NCBI GenBank assembly: GCA_002395405.1
Contig: DGWX01000050.1
Location: forward strand, 1 to 8,615
Length of the DNA stretch: 8,615 nucleotides
From: Christensenella sp. UBA4247
GTDB taxonomy: Bacteria; Bacillota; Clostridia; Christensenellales; CAG-1252
Direction of reading: 5' to 3'
Positions 1-7,175 of this stretch are shown here, in pieces; position 1 is the stretch's first letter, and each line of letters opens with the position of its first letter. A program made the position numbers and the translations under genes. A model generated the notes under the pieces. That model did not search any database, was not told the DNA's origin, and saw only the letters and a program-made list of their open reading frames with translations.

Positions 1-969
1 GATCTGGCTGCCCCACTCGATCTTTTTCAGCTCGCCTTTCAGAGACTGCTCGTACTCCATTTGTTCCCTTTCCTTTTGCTCAACGAGCTTACTCATCAGC
101 ATTCGCATCGCGACTTCGCGATTTTGGATTTGGCTGCGCTCGTTTTGACAGGCAACGACAATACCCGTCGGAATATGCGTGATACGGATCGCGCTTTCGG
201 TCTTATTGACGTGCTGACCGCCCGCGCCGCCGCTTCGATAGGTATCGATCTTCAAGTCCTCCGGGCGGATCTGGATCTCGCCGTCGTCTTGGATCACGGG
301 CATAACTTCAAGGGACGCGAAGGAAGTATGCCGACGGCTGTTTGCGTCGAAAGGAGAAATGCGGACGAGACGATGCACGCCCTTCTCCGCTTTCAAGTAA
401 CCGTACGCGTTATCCCCGTCGATCTCAAAGCTGACGGATTTGATGCCCGCTTCGTCGCCGGGAAGAGAATCCAAAACCTTCATCGAATAGCCCTGTTTTT
501 CGGCGTAGCGGGAATACATACGGAACAGCATACTGCACCAATCCTGCGCTTCCGTTCCGCCGGCGCCCGCATGCAAGGTCAGAAGCGCGTCGCAGCCGTC
601 GTGTTTCCCTTTGAGGAGCGCGGCGATCTTCATTTCTTCCGCCTTTTCCGCGAGCTTTTTGAGATCGCCTTCGATCTCGGGTAGTTCGCCGAGCGCTTCT
701 TCGCCTTCCGCAAGCTCGATCATAACGGAAATATCTTCCGCCTGCGAGCGAAGTCTTTCCACCTTTTTGAGCTTGTCACTGACCTGTTTCAGCTCCTTAT
801 TGACCTTCTGACTCTTCGCCTGATCGCTCCAAAAGCCTTCTTCGTTTTGCATTTCTTCCAGCTCTTTTTTGCGTTCTTCGAGGGCGGGAGTGTTCAATGC
901 GTCCGCCACTTCCTCGATCGCGGTACGAAGATCGGAGAGTTTTTGCTTACTGTCGTCGAATTCTACCAT
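1..969 (-). CDS. prfB: Peptide chain release factor 2 (RF2), 5' part; C-terminus lies beyond the window
   Basis: RF2 reads UAA and UGA stop codons in the ribosomal A site and triggers release of the finished protein. The 323 visible codons contain the stop-recognition tripeptide SPF at residues 205-207 (RF1 would have PxT) and the catalytic GGQ loop at 250-252 within SGGAGGQHVNKTES. Both sit at the same residue numbers as in E. coli RF2. Residue 246 is Ser. The first ~120 residues form the charged helical N-terminal domain. A full RF2 is about 365 residues, so roughly the last 40 are missing at the left edge. The ATG at 969 follows the secA TAA by two bases. The only SD-like sequence is a weak TAGGT inside the secA end, so translational coupling to secA is likely. 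The reading frame is open through codon ~25, where many prfB genes carry a CTTTGAC frameshift site; none is present. Identification is certain. Confidence 0.97.
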   Translation of the reverse strand, partial: MVEFDDSKQKLSDLRTAIEEVADALNTPALEERKKELEEMQNEEGFWSDQAKSQKVNKELKQVSDKLKKVERLRSQAEDISVMIELAEGEEALGELPEIEGDLKKLAEKAEEMKIAALLKGKHDGCDALLTLHAGAGGTEAQDWCSMLFRMYSRYAEKQGYSMKVLDSLPGDEAGIKSVSFEIDGDNAYGYLKAEKGVHRLVRISPFDANSRRHTSFASLEVMPVIQDDGEIQIRPEDLKIDTYRSGGAGGQHVNKTESAIRITHIPTGIVVACQNERSQIQNREVAMRMLMSKLVEQKEREQMEYEQSLKGELKKIEWGSQI

Positions 970-971
970 AA

Positions 972-3602
972 TTACCTACCGCAACAATTCTTGTATTTCT
1001 TACCGCTTCCGCAGGGGCATGGATCGTTCCTGCCGACCTTAACGGGTTTTTTATCGGGAAGCGGGCGCGCGGGGCGCGGACCTTCCTCCTTACGGATCTC
1101 CATTTTAAGCGTCATAAACACGATGTCTCTCTGAATGGAGGAGATCATCTCGTCAAACATTTCGAAACCTTCGTTCGAGTAGCTGATCACGGGGTCGTGC
1201 TGACCGATCGCGCGAAGGCCGATCCCTTTTCTCAAAGCGTCCATCGCGTCGATATGATCGATCCACTTGGTATCCACGACGCGCAGCATGATCGCGCGCT
1301 CGAAGTCGCCGAAGTTGATCCCCTGCGCTTTATACGAGGCTTCTTTTTCGTCGTAAGCGTCAACGGCGGCAAGCGCGACCGCGTTTACGATCTTGCCGAG
1401 ATTCAAGCCCGCGGCGAGCTCTTTGGTAACGACGTTCGAACCTTCGGGCAAAAGGCGCTCTTCGATCTCGCGATTGATCTTATCGTAATCCCACAAAACG
1501 TAATCTTTGGAATAATCCACGACGCCGGACACGAATTCCGAGACGACCGAGGGGATCATCTTTACGATCTCTTCGTGTACGTCCGCCCCCGTTAAAACTT
1601 TGTTTCTTTCCGCGTAAATGATCTCGCGCTGGCGGTTCATAACGTCGTCGTAAGCGAGAACGTGCTTTCTGACGCTGTAATTTCGGTTTTCGACCGCGAG
1701 TTGGGCGCGCTCGATCGCGCGGGTGATCATTTTCAGCCCGATCGGAGTATCTTCGTCCAAATTAAAGGCGTTTGCGACTGAGTACATTCTGTCGCCCCCG
1801 AAGATACGGGCAAGATCGTCTTCCATCGAGATATAGAACACGGACGAGCCTACGTCTCCTTGCCTGCCGCTACGGCCGCGCAGCTGGTTGTCGATACGGC
1901 GGCTTTCGTGGCGCTCCGTTCCGATCACGCGCAACCCGCCTTGCGCCAAAACTTCTTTCTTTTCCTCGTCCGTTTGCGCCTTGTATTCTTTATAATATTT
2001 CTTATAATCTTCCCTCGCGCGCAGGGCTTCTTCCGAAACTTCTTTGTTAAAGCCCATGGCTTCCACGATCGCTTCGTGAGAGTAATTGTTCTTTTCGAGA
2101 GCGGCGCGCGCCAAATATTCGGGGTTTCCGCCGAGCATAATATCCGTTCCGCGGCCCGCCATATTCGTGGCGATCGTAACTTGCCCGAGGCGACCCGCCT
2201 GCGCCACGATCTCCGCTTCGCGCTCGTGGTTTTTCGCGTTTAACACATTGTGCGGAATGCGCTCTTTTTTCAAAAGCGCGGAAAGCTCTTCGCTCTTTTC
2301 CACCGTAACGGTACCCACGAGAACGGGTTGTTTCCTTTCGTAACAATCGCGAATGTCGTTTACGATCGCGCGAAGCTTGCCCGCCCTCGTTTTGTATAGA
2401 AGATCGTTCAGATCTTTCCTCTTTACGGGAAGGTTGGTCGGGATCTGGACGACGTCCAACCCGTAGATCTGCTTAAATTCAGTCTCTTCGGTTTTGGCGG
2501 TACCCGTCATACCCGAGAGTTTTTTGTACATACGGAAATAGTTTTGGAAGGTAATGGTCGCAAGAGTCTTGTTTTCGTCCTTGATGCGAACGCCTTCCTT
2601 CGCTTCGATCGCTTGGTGCAGTCCGTCGCTATAACGGCGGCCGATCATCAAGCGACCGGTAAATTCGTCTATGATAATGACCTCGTGATCGTTTACGATA
2701 TAATCGCTGTCACGCTTCATCATAAAGTGTGCTTTCAAGGCGATATTGATATGATGATTGAGGTCGTTATTTTCAATGTCGCCGAGATTATCGATCGCAA
2801 AATAGCGTTCCGCTTTCGCAACGCCCTCTTCGGTCAAGCGAATGCTGTTCTCCTTTTCGTCCTTTTCGTAGTCCTCTTCGTGTAACGTTTTGACAAAGCG
2901 ATTGACGGTAACGTAGATCTCGCTGCTTTTATTGCCCTTGCCCGAAATGATAAGCGGCGTACGCGCTTCGTCGATCAAAATGCTGTCCACCTCATCGATG
3001 ATCGCGAAATTAAGTCCGCGTTGCACCGTTTGGGATTGGCTGATCGCCATATTGTCGCGCAGATAATCGAATCCGAGCGCATTGTTCGTGGCGTACAAAA
3101 TATCGCAATTATACGCTTCTTTCTTCTCTTCCGCGCTCATTCCTTCGACCGACACGCCGACGGTAAGCCCGAGGAAGCGATGGACCTTTCCCATCCAATC
3201 CGCGTCACGCTTCGCGAGATAATCGTTTACCGTTACGATATGCATCCCTTTTCCGGGGAGCGCGTTCAAATAAGCGGGAAGGGTACTGACGAGGGTCTTA
3301 CCTTCACCCGTACACATTTCCGCGATCCTGCCTTGATGGAGAGCGATACCGCCGAGGAGCTGCACGTAAAAATGGCGCATTCCGAGAACGCGGGTCGCCG
3401 CTTCTCGAACGACGGCGTAAGCGTCGGGCAAGATCTCGTCCAGCGAAACGCCATTTTGGATCTTCTCCCTAAAATAAGGGGTCATCGCTTTGAGCTCGTC
3501 ATCCGTCATGGACGCGTAATGGGGGGCGAGTAGTTCTATTTTATCCGCGATTTTGCGAAGTTTTTTGATTTGTCTGTCGTTTGCCGTGGGAAATAAACTC
3601 AT
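972..3602 (-). CDS. secA: Preprotein translocase ATPase SecA
   Basis: SecA is the cytoplasmic motor that pushes unfolded secretory proteins through the SecYEG membrane channel by ATP hydrolysis. The 876 residues show the full layout: Walker A TGEGKT (98-103) and DEVD (203-206) in nucleotide-binding domain 1; the preprotein cross-linking domain at about 220-360; NBD2 with ATNMAGRGTDIMLGGN (478-493) and RGRSGRQGD (575-583); a helical scaffold and wing region at about 610-830; and a C-terminal zinc tail with Cys862, 864, 873 and 874 (CPCGSGKKYKNCC). It is longer than B. subtilis SecA (841) partly because of a Lys/Glu-rich stretch at about 495-555 inside NBD2, known as the variable subdomain in other SecAs. 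The ATG at 3602 is preceded by GAGGTGA, an excellent match to the 16S rRNA 3' end, at correct spacing. The residue before TGEGKT is Cys97, where the homologues I recall have Lys or Arg. prfB follows two bases after the stop. Confidence 0.98.
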   Translation of the reverse strand: MSLFPTANDRQIKKLRKIADKIELLAPHYASMTDDELKAMTPYFREKIQNGVSLDEILPDAYAVVREAATRVLGMRHFYVQLLGGIALHQGRIAEMCTGEGKTLVSTLPAYLNALPGKGMHIVTVNDYLAKRDADWMGKVHRFLGLTVGVSVEGMSAEEKKEAYNCDILYATNNALGFDYLRDNMAISQSQTVQRGLNFAIIDEVDSILIDEARTPLIISGKGNKSSEIYVTVNRFVKTLHEEDYEKDEKENSIRLTEEGVAKAERYFAIDNLGDIENNDLNHHINIALKAHFMMKRDSDYIVNDHEVIIIDEFTGRLMIGRRYSDGLHQAIEAKEGVRIKDENKTLATITFQNYFRMYKKLSGMTGTAKTEETEFKQIYGLDVVQIPTNLPVKRKDLNDLLYKTRAGKLRAIVNDIRDCYERKQPVLVGTVTVEKSEELSALLKKERIPHNVLNAKNHEREAEIVAQAGRLGQVTIATNMAGRGTDIMLGGNPEYLARAALEKNNYSHEAIVEAMGFNKEVSEEALRAREDYKKYYKEYKAQTDEEKKEVLAQGGLRVIGTERHESRRIDNQLRGRSGRQGDVGSSVFYISMEDDLARIFGGDRMYSVANAFNLDEDTPIGLKMITRAIERAQLAVENRNYSVRKHVLAYDDVMNRQREIIYAERNKVLTGADVHEEIVKMIPSVVSEFVSGVVDYSKDYVLWDYDKINREIEERLLPEGSNVVTKELAAGLNLGKIVNAVALAAVDAYDEKEASYKAQGINFGDFERAIMLRVVDTKWIDHIDAMDALRKGIGLRAIGQHDPVISYSNEGFEMFDEMISSIQRDIVFMTLKMEIRKEEGPRPARPLPDKKPVKVGRNDPCPCGSGKKYKNCCGR

Positions 3603-3618
3603 AATTCACCTCAAATAC

Positions 3619-3647
3619 ATTTTACTATACCGAAAAACATATGTAAA
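3619..3647 (-). promoter_or_regulatory. Candidate sigma-A promoter for secA-prfB
   Basis: In the 51-base gap between comF and secA, reading on the minus strand, TTTACA (3647-3642) is followed after exactly 17 bases by TAAAAT (3624-3619). Each hexamer matches the sigma-A consensus at five of six positions. The predicted start near 3612 would leave a leader of only about 10 bases, beginning at the secA Shine-Dalgarno sequence. That makes the site plausible but tight. The gap is AT-rich, so a chance match is possible, and no terminator separates comF from secA, so readthrough from the recD2 promoter may also supply transcription. Confidence 0.35.
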
Positions 3648-3653
3648 ACTATT

Positions 3654-4418
3654 TTACTTTAATAATAATAGATCGCGATTCTCGGTCAGGATCGGTTTTT
3701 TCTCTCTCGTGGAAGCGAAAGTCAAAACGTAAACTCTCTTTGCGCCCGCCTTTTTGAGAGCGCGCGAAAGTTCGTCCGCCGTCGCGCCCGTCGTTAAAAC
3801 GTCGTCCACAACGAGAACCACCTTATTTTTCACCGCGGAAGGATCCTTTATTACGAAAGCGTCCTTCATATTTTCCTCGCGCGCCTTTCTGCCGCCTTCC
3901 AAGGTGGACGAAGTCAAAGTGTCCTTCGTTCGCTCCGCAACGAAAGGCATATACGGCAAATTCAACCGCGTCGCGATCTCTTTTCCGAGAAGAGCGCTTT
4001 GATTGTATCCGCGCTTTTTCTCGCGGTTTTTATGGAGCGGAACGGGGAGGAGAAGATCCGCGGCGATTTCTTCCCGAAGCAGTTTATCGGTCATGATCTT
4101 CGCCATATATTCCGCCAAATAGCGCTTGTTATTGAACTTTAAGTCCATAACGAAGTTCGATATCGCTCCCGAGTAAACGAAAGGCGCGATCGCCCGATCG
4201 AACACCCGCTCCGTATTTTGGCATTCCGAGCAATATTCCGCTTCCGCTGTGAGCATCTTGCCGCATTTTAAGCAACCGCGTTCGATCGCTTCCTGCTTTT
4301 GATAGCAGTTCGAGCAAAGTCCGTAACGGCTTTTCTCCCGAAGCTCCCTTCCGCAAAGAAGGCAATTAAAGTCGGTCGGAAACAAAAATTTAAGCACGTT
4401 TTTCCGATCAAAACTCAT
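3654..4418 (-). CDS. comF: ComF/ComFC-family phosphoribosyltransferase-like protein
   Basis: This 254-residue protein has the two parts of the ComF family. The N-terminal zinc-binding region has four CxxC pairs: Cys19/22, Cys35/38, Cys49/52 and Cys63/66. The C-terminal type I phosphoribosyltransferase domain includes LLPVPLHKNREKKRGYNQS (123-141) and the PRPP-binding loop VVLVVDDVLTTGATA (200-214). ComFC in Bacillus and ComF in Haemophilus are needed for uptake of transforming DNA; the biochemical reaction is not firmly established. No other competence genes are visible here, so a competence role is inferred from family only. The length matches the family (B. subtilis ComFC is about 240). The ATG at 4418 overlaps the end of recD2 by 11 bases, with only a weak GAAAGAAG purine tract upstream, so co-translation with recD2 is likely. 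The gene ends with TAA in an AT-rich stretch. Confidence 0.93.
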   Translation of the reverse strand: MSFDRKNVLKFLFPTDFNCLLCGRELREKSRYGLCSNCYQKQEAIERGCLKCGKMLTAEAEYCSECQNTERVFDRAIAPFVYSGAISNFVMDLKFNNKRYLAEYMAKIMTDKLLREEIAADLLLPVPLHKNREKKRGYNQSALLGKEIATRLNLPYMPFVAERTKDTLTSSTLEGGRKAREENMKDAFVIKDPSAVKNKVVLVVDDVLTTGATADELSRALKKAGAKRVYVLTFASTREKKPILTENRDLLLLK

Positions 4419-6594
4419 CTTCTTTCAAGAAACGGCCGAGCGCGGTATGGCGCTTTTCGGTATAATTGTTTTTGATCATTCTGACGACGTCTTCTTTTTT
4501 CCCTACTATAACGACGGCGCGGCGGGCGCGGGTGATCGCCGTGTACAAAAGATTCCGCGAGGTAACGATGGGATTATAGCGCGAAAAAGCAACGATCGCG
4601 ATGGGAAATTCCGAACCTTGGCTTTTATGAACGCTGATCGCATAAGCATGGGACAGTTGATCGAGATCGCCCGCGGTATATGTCGCGACTTTCCCGTCTT
4701 CGAATTGAACTTTTACTTGCGCCTCCGCTTTATTGACTTCGAGAATACGCCCTATATCTCCGTTGAACACGCCTTCCCCCGCTTCGAAGCCGCCGCCCGA
4801 AGGCAAGATCCAGCCGAGGTGGTAGTTATTGACCGTGTGGATCACTCGATCCCCTTCGCGAAACAATCGTTCACCGTGAGCGATCTCCTTCTTTTCGGAA
4901 GAGGGCGCATTCAAAACCTTTTGCAATTCGACATTTAAATTTTCCACCCCGCCGTCTCCTTTTTTGAGAGGGGCAAGCACTTGCACGTCCGACGCGTTCA
5001 GCTTAAAATAGCGAGGCAGACGCTCGGTACAAAGCGAGATCACGTCGCTGACGACGTCTTCTCCCGACGAAACGTTATCGAAGAAGAAATCTCGGCTTTT
5101 GTTATCGAATTCGGGAACGGAACCGCCGTTGATCATATGCGCGTAGATCGCGATATTGCTATCCGAGGATTGCCTGTAAATGTGCGTCAAATATTTAACG
5201 GGGATTTTGCCCGAGGCGATAATATCGGATAAAACGTTGCCCGCCCCCACCGAGGGAAGCTGGTCTTTATCCCCAACGAGAACGATTTTTCCCCCTTGCG
5301 GAACGGCGCGCAGCAGCGCGTTGAACACGAATTCGTCCGCCATACTGATCTCGTCCACGATGATGACTTCCGCGTCAATCTTGGTATCCGTTGAATAATC
5401 GCCCGAATGCAGGTCGAGAAGTCGATGGATCGTTTTGGCTTCCGCGCCCGTCGCTTCGCTCATTCTCTTCGCCGCTCTGCCCGTCGGCGCGGTCAAAGCA
5501 AAAGAATAGCCTTCCTGCTTCAAAATCTCGATGATGCATTTAATAATGGTGGTTTTCCCCGTTCCGGGGCCGCCCGAAATGACGACGCAACCGCTGTTTA
5601 CCGCCGCCGTCACCGCTTCTTTTTGAGAGGGATGTAAGCGAACGTTTTCCCTTTTCTCGAATTCTTCGATCTCGCTTTCGAGATTTAAATCGAGATCGGT
5701 GCTGTGCTGCATAATGCGAGATAAGGTTTTCGCGATGTTCTTTTCGAGCTTATAATAGGTCGCAAGCATAACGCCGTTCATTCGGTGATCGTTTACGTAC
5801 ACGAGCGTTCCATCCACCTGCATTTCGTCTATAACGGTCAAAAGAACGGACTCTTTATCCTCGTCAAAGGATAAAAGTTTCATCGTTTCCCGAACGAGCA
5901 TTCCGATGGGAAGATAGGTATGCCCCTTGGTTTGCGCCGCGCTTTTCAAAACGTGGACGATCGCTGCGGAAAGGCGAAAGGTGCTGTCCTTTTCGATCCC
6001 CATCGAGATGGCAAGCATATCGGCTGTGGAAAAACCCACTCCGTCCACGTCTTCGATCAAGCGAAAGGGATTGTTCCGAATGATCTGCTCGGTCATTCCT
6101 TCGTACGTCTTGTAAATTTTTAAGGCGAGATTGAGGGATATATCGTAACTTTGCAAAAAAATGATCGTATTCTGCATCGCGCGAAACGAGCCGAATTGTT
6201 CGCCGATGCTCTCGGCTTTCGCGCGGCTGATCCCGCGCACCTTTACGAGCTCGCCCGGGGTAAATTCCACAACGTCGAACGTCTTTTCCCCGAAATACGC
6301 GACGATGTTTTTCGCCGTTACTTCGCCGATCCCTTTGAATAGTCCGCCGGAAAGGTACTTGATCATGCTTTCCCGACCCGTCGGAGGAGAAACTTTAACC
6401 GAATGCACTTTGAACTGCTCGCCGAAATTGCGATTTACTACGTACTCGCCGCTCATAATGACCCGCTCCCCTTCCGTCACGGGCGGGAAAATACCCACGC
6501 ACGTAACGCGCTTGGGAGTGGAAACGCCGATGACGGAATAGCCGTTTTCCGCGTTTCTGAAAATAATACTTTCAATATTTCCGACGAGTTCCAT
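4408..6594 (-). CDS. recD2: RecD2-type superfamily 1B DNA helicase (ATP-dependent RecD-like helicase)
   Basis: RecD2 is a 5'-3' DNA helicase of genome maintenance found mainly in bacteria that lack RecBCD; it acts without RecB or RecC. Reading through the 728 residues: an N-terminal OB-like region (1-70); helix-hairpin-helix segments around 80-135 and 180-195; Walker A GGPGTGKT (341-348) after the Q-motif region (HPSQKEAV, 321-328); Walker B IIVDEIS (411-417); motif III GDKDQLPSVG (441-450); motif IV with IYRQS (472-476); an SH3-like insertion at about 580-645 (FNGDIGRI); and HKSQGSEF (656-663) with LLYTAITRARR (682-692), the motif V/VI region. All ATPase motifs are intact and the length is normal (about 730-750). 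The N-terminus MELVGNIESIIFRNAENGYS aligns with the usual RecD2 start, so the ATG at 6594 is the right one. There is no Shine-Dalgarno sequence and a promoter lies immediately upstream. It overlaps comF by 11 bases. Confidence 0.96.
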   Translation of the reverse strand: MELVGNIESIIFRNAENGYSVIGVSTPKRVTCVGIFPPVTEGERVIMSGEYVVNRNFGEQFKVHSVKVSPPTGRESMIKYLSGGLFKGIGEVTAKNIVAYFGEKTFDVVEFTPGELVKVRGISRAKAESIGEQFGSFRAMQNTIIFLQSYDISLNLALKIYKTYEGMTEQIIRNNPFRLIEDVDGVGFSTADMLAISMGIEKDSTFRLSAAIVHVLKSAAQTKGHTYLPIGMLVRETMKLLSFDEDKESVLLTVIDEMQVDGTLVYVNDHRMNGVMLATYYKLEKNIAKTLSRIMQHSTDLDLNLESEIEEFEKRENVRLHPSQKEAVTAAVNSGCVVISGGPGTGKTTIIKCIIEILKQEGYSFALTAPTGRAAKRMSEATGAEAKTIHRLLDLHSGDYSTDTKIDAEVIIVDEISMADEFVFNALLRAVPQGGKIVLVGDKDQLPSVGAGNVLSDIIASGKIPVKYLTHIYRQSSDSNIAIYAHMINGGSVPEFDNKSRDFFFDNVSSGEDVVSDVISLCTERLPRYFKLNASDVQVLAPLKKGDGGVENLNVELQKVLNAPSSEKKEIAHGERLFREGDRVIHTVNNYHLGWILPSGGGFEAGEGVFNGDIGRILEVNKAEAQVKVQFEDGKVATYTAGDLDQLSHAYAISVHKSQGSEFPIAIVAFSRYNPIVTSRNLLYTAITRARRAVVIVGKKEDVVRMIKNNYTEKRHTALGRFLKEDEF

Positions 6595-6601
6595 AAAGAA
6601 T

Positions 6602-6631
6602 ATTATATCATATTTTCCGAGCGCAAGTAAA
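6602..6631 (-). promoter_or_regulatory. Extended -10 sigma-A promoter of recD2 (predicted leaderless start)
   Basis: On the minus strand, TATAAT (6607-6602) is preceded by TGA (6610-6608), giving an extended TGN -10 element. A -35 match lies upstream as TTTACT (6631-6626, 18-base spacer) or TTACTT (6630-6625, 17-base spacer). Only seven bases, ATTCTTT, separate the -10 from the recD2 ATG. The expected start of transcription is therefore at about 6595-6594, at or one base before the ATG. The preceding gene unit is closed by its own terminator at 6666-6701, so this promoter is the obvious source of recD2-comF transcription. Confidence 0.75.
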
Positions 6632-6665
6632 GAGCGAAAGGATCGAGAGAGCAGGCGAAGATACT

Positions 6666-6701
6666 AAAAAAACGGCGCGAAACGCAATATGCGATCCGCG
6701 C
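6666..6701 (-). terminator. Intrinsic terminator after the ADH / C_GCAxxG_C_C operon
   Basis: On the minus strand a GC-rich hairpin pairs GCGCG (6701-6697) with CGCGC (6679-6675) and CGCA (6693-6690 side) with TGCG (6686-6683 side). A three-base imperfect stretch lies between the two stem blocks and the loop is short. It is followed by CG and a run of seven T (6672-6666). It lies about 20 bases after the stop of the four-cysteine gene and before the recD2 promoter. Confidence 0.85.
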
Positions 6702-6718
6702 AGCTGTTTCATTCGCCA

Positions 6719-7174
6719 TTATTCGGGCGATTTCTCTTTTTCGATCTCTTTCTCCAATATTTCCGCCGCCATTTTAACGAGTTCGGGGCAAGGTCTTTTT
6801 TTATAGTATTCCGCGGTTCTTTCGTCCGGAACGGAGCGGATCGGAGCGCCGTCTCCCAAAAGAGTGCGGCAAACGATCGAACCGTTTTGCGATTGAAAGG
6901 CTCCCGCCGCGCTCTGAACGCGTTTGTAATGCGCAGCGGCGGCTCCCTGAACGCGGGGATCGTCATATCCGAATAAAACGCCGAGAACGATCGCCATTCC
7001 GCTGACCGCGCCGCAAACTTCCCGCATTCTGCCGAGCCCACCCCCGAAGGAAGAGGCAAGGCGGGCGCTTTCCTTTTCCGAAAGCCCCGTCAGATCGGAA
7101 AACGCCATTACGACGGATTGCGCGCAGTTGTATCCCGATCGAAAATAGGATTCCGCGATTTCTCCTCTCGTCAT
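6719..7174 (-). CDS. C_GCAxxG_C_C family putative redox protein
   Basis: This 151-residue protein matches a family of about 140-150 residues defined by four conserved cysteines and a CGAxxG motif; the function is unknown and a redox role has been proposed. The four cysteines here are Cys17 (YNCAQSV), Cys54 in VCGAVSGM (53-60), Cys102 (IVCRTLLG) and Cys129 (RPCPELV). FGGGLGRM (43-50) precedes the motif. Residues 55-69 are hydrophobic but contain Gly and Ser and look like a buried helix rather than a clear membrane anchor; there is no signal peptide. The C-terminus is charged (EKEIEKEKSPE). The ATG at 7174 lies one base after the TGA of the alcohol dehydrogenase, with no Shine-Dalgarno sequence in front, so translation probably depends on ribosomes finishing the upstream gene. 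A GAGAGGAG purine run lies inside codons 2-6 but no suitable start follows it. The family call is firm; the function is open. Confidence 0.88.
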   Translation of the reverse strand: MTRGEIAESYFRSGYNCAQSVVMAFSDLTGLSEKESARLASSFGGGLGRMREVCGAVSGMAIVLGVLFGYDDPRVQGAAAAHYKRVQSAAGAFQSQNGSIVCRTLLGDGAPIRSVPDERTAEYYKKRPCPELVKMAAEILEKEIEKEKSPE

Positions 7175-7175
7175 A

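Noticed and set aside
61..684. A 207-codon plus-strand open frame opposite prfB.
   Set aside because: The minus strand encodes an unmistakable RF2 with SPF and GGQ in register. The antisense frame has no family features.
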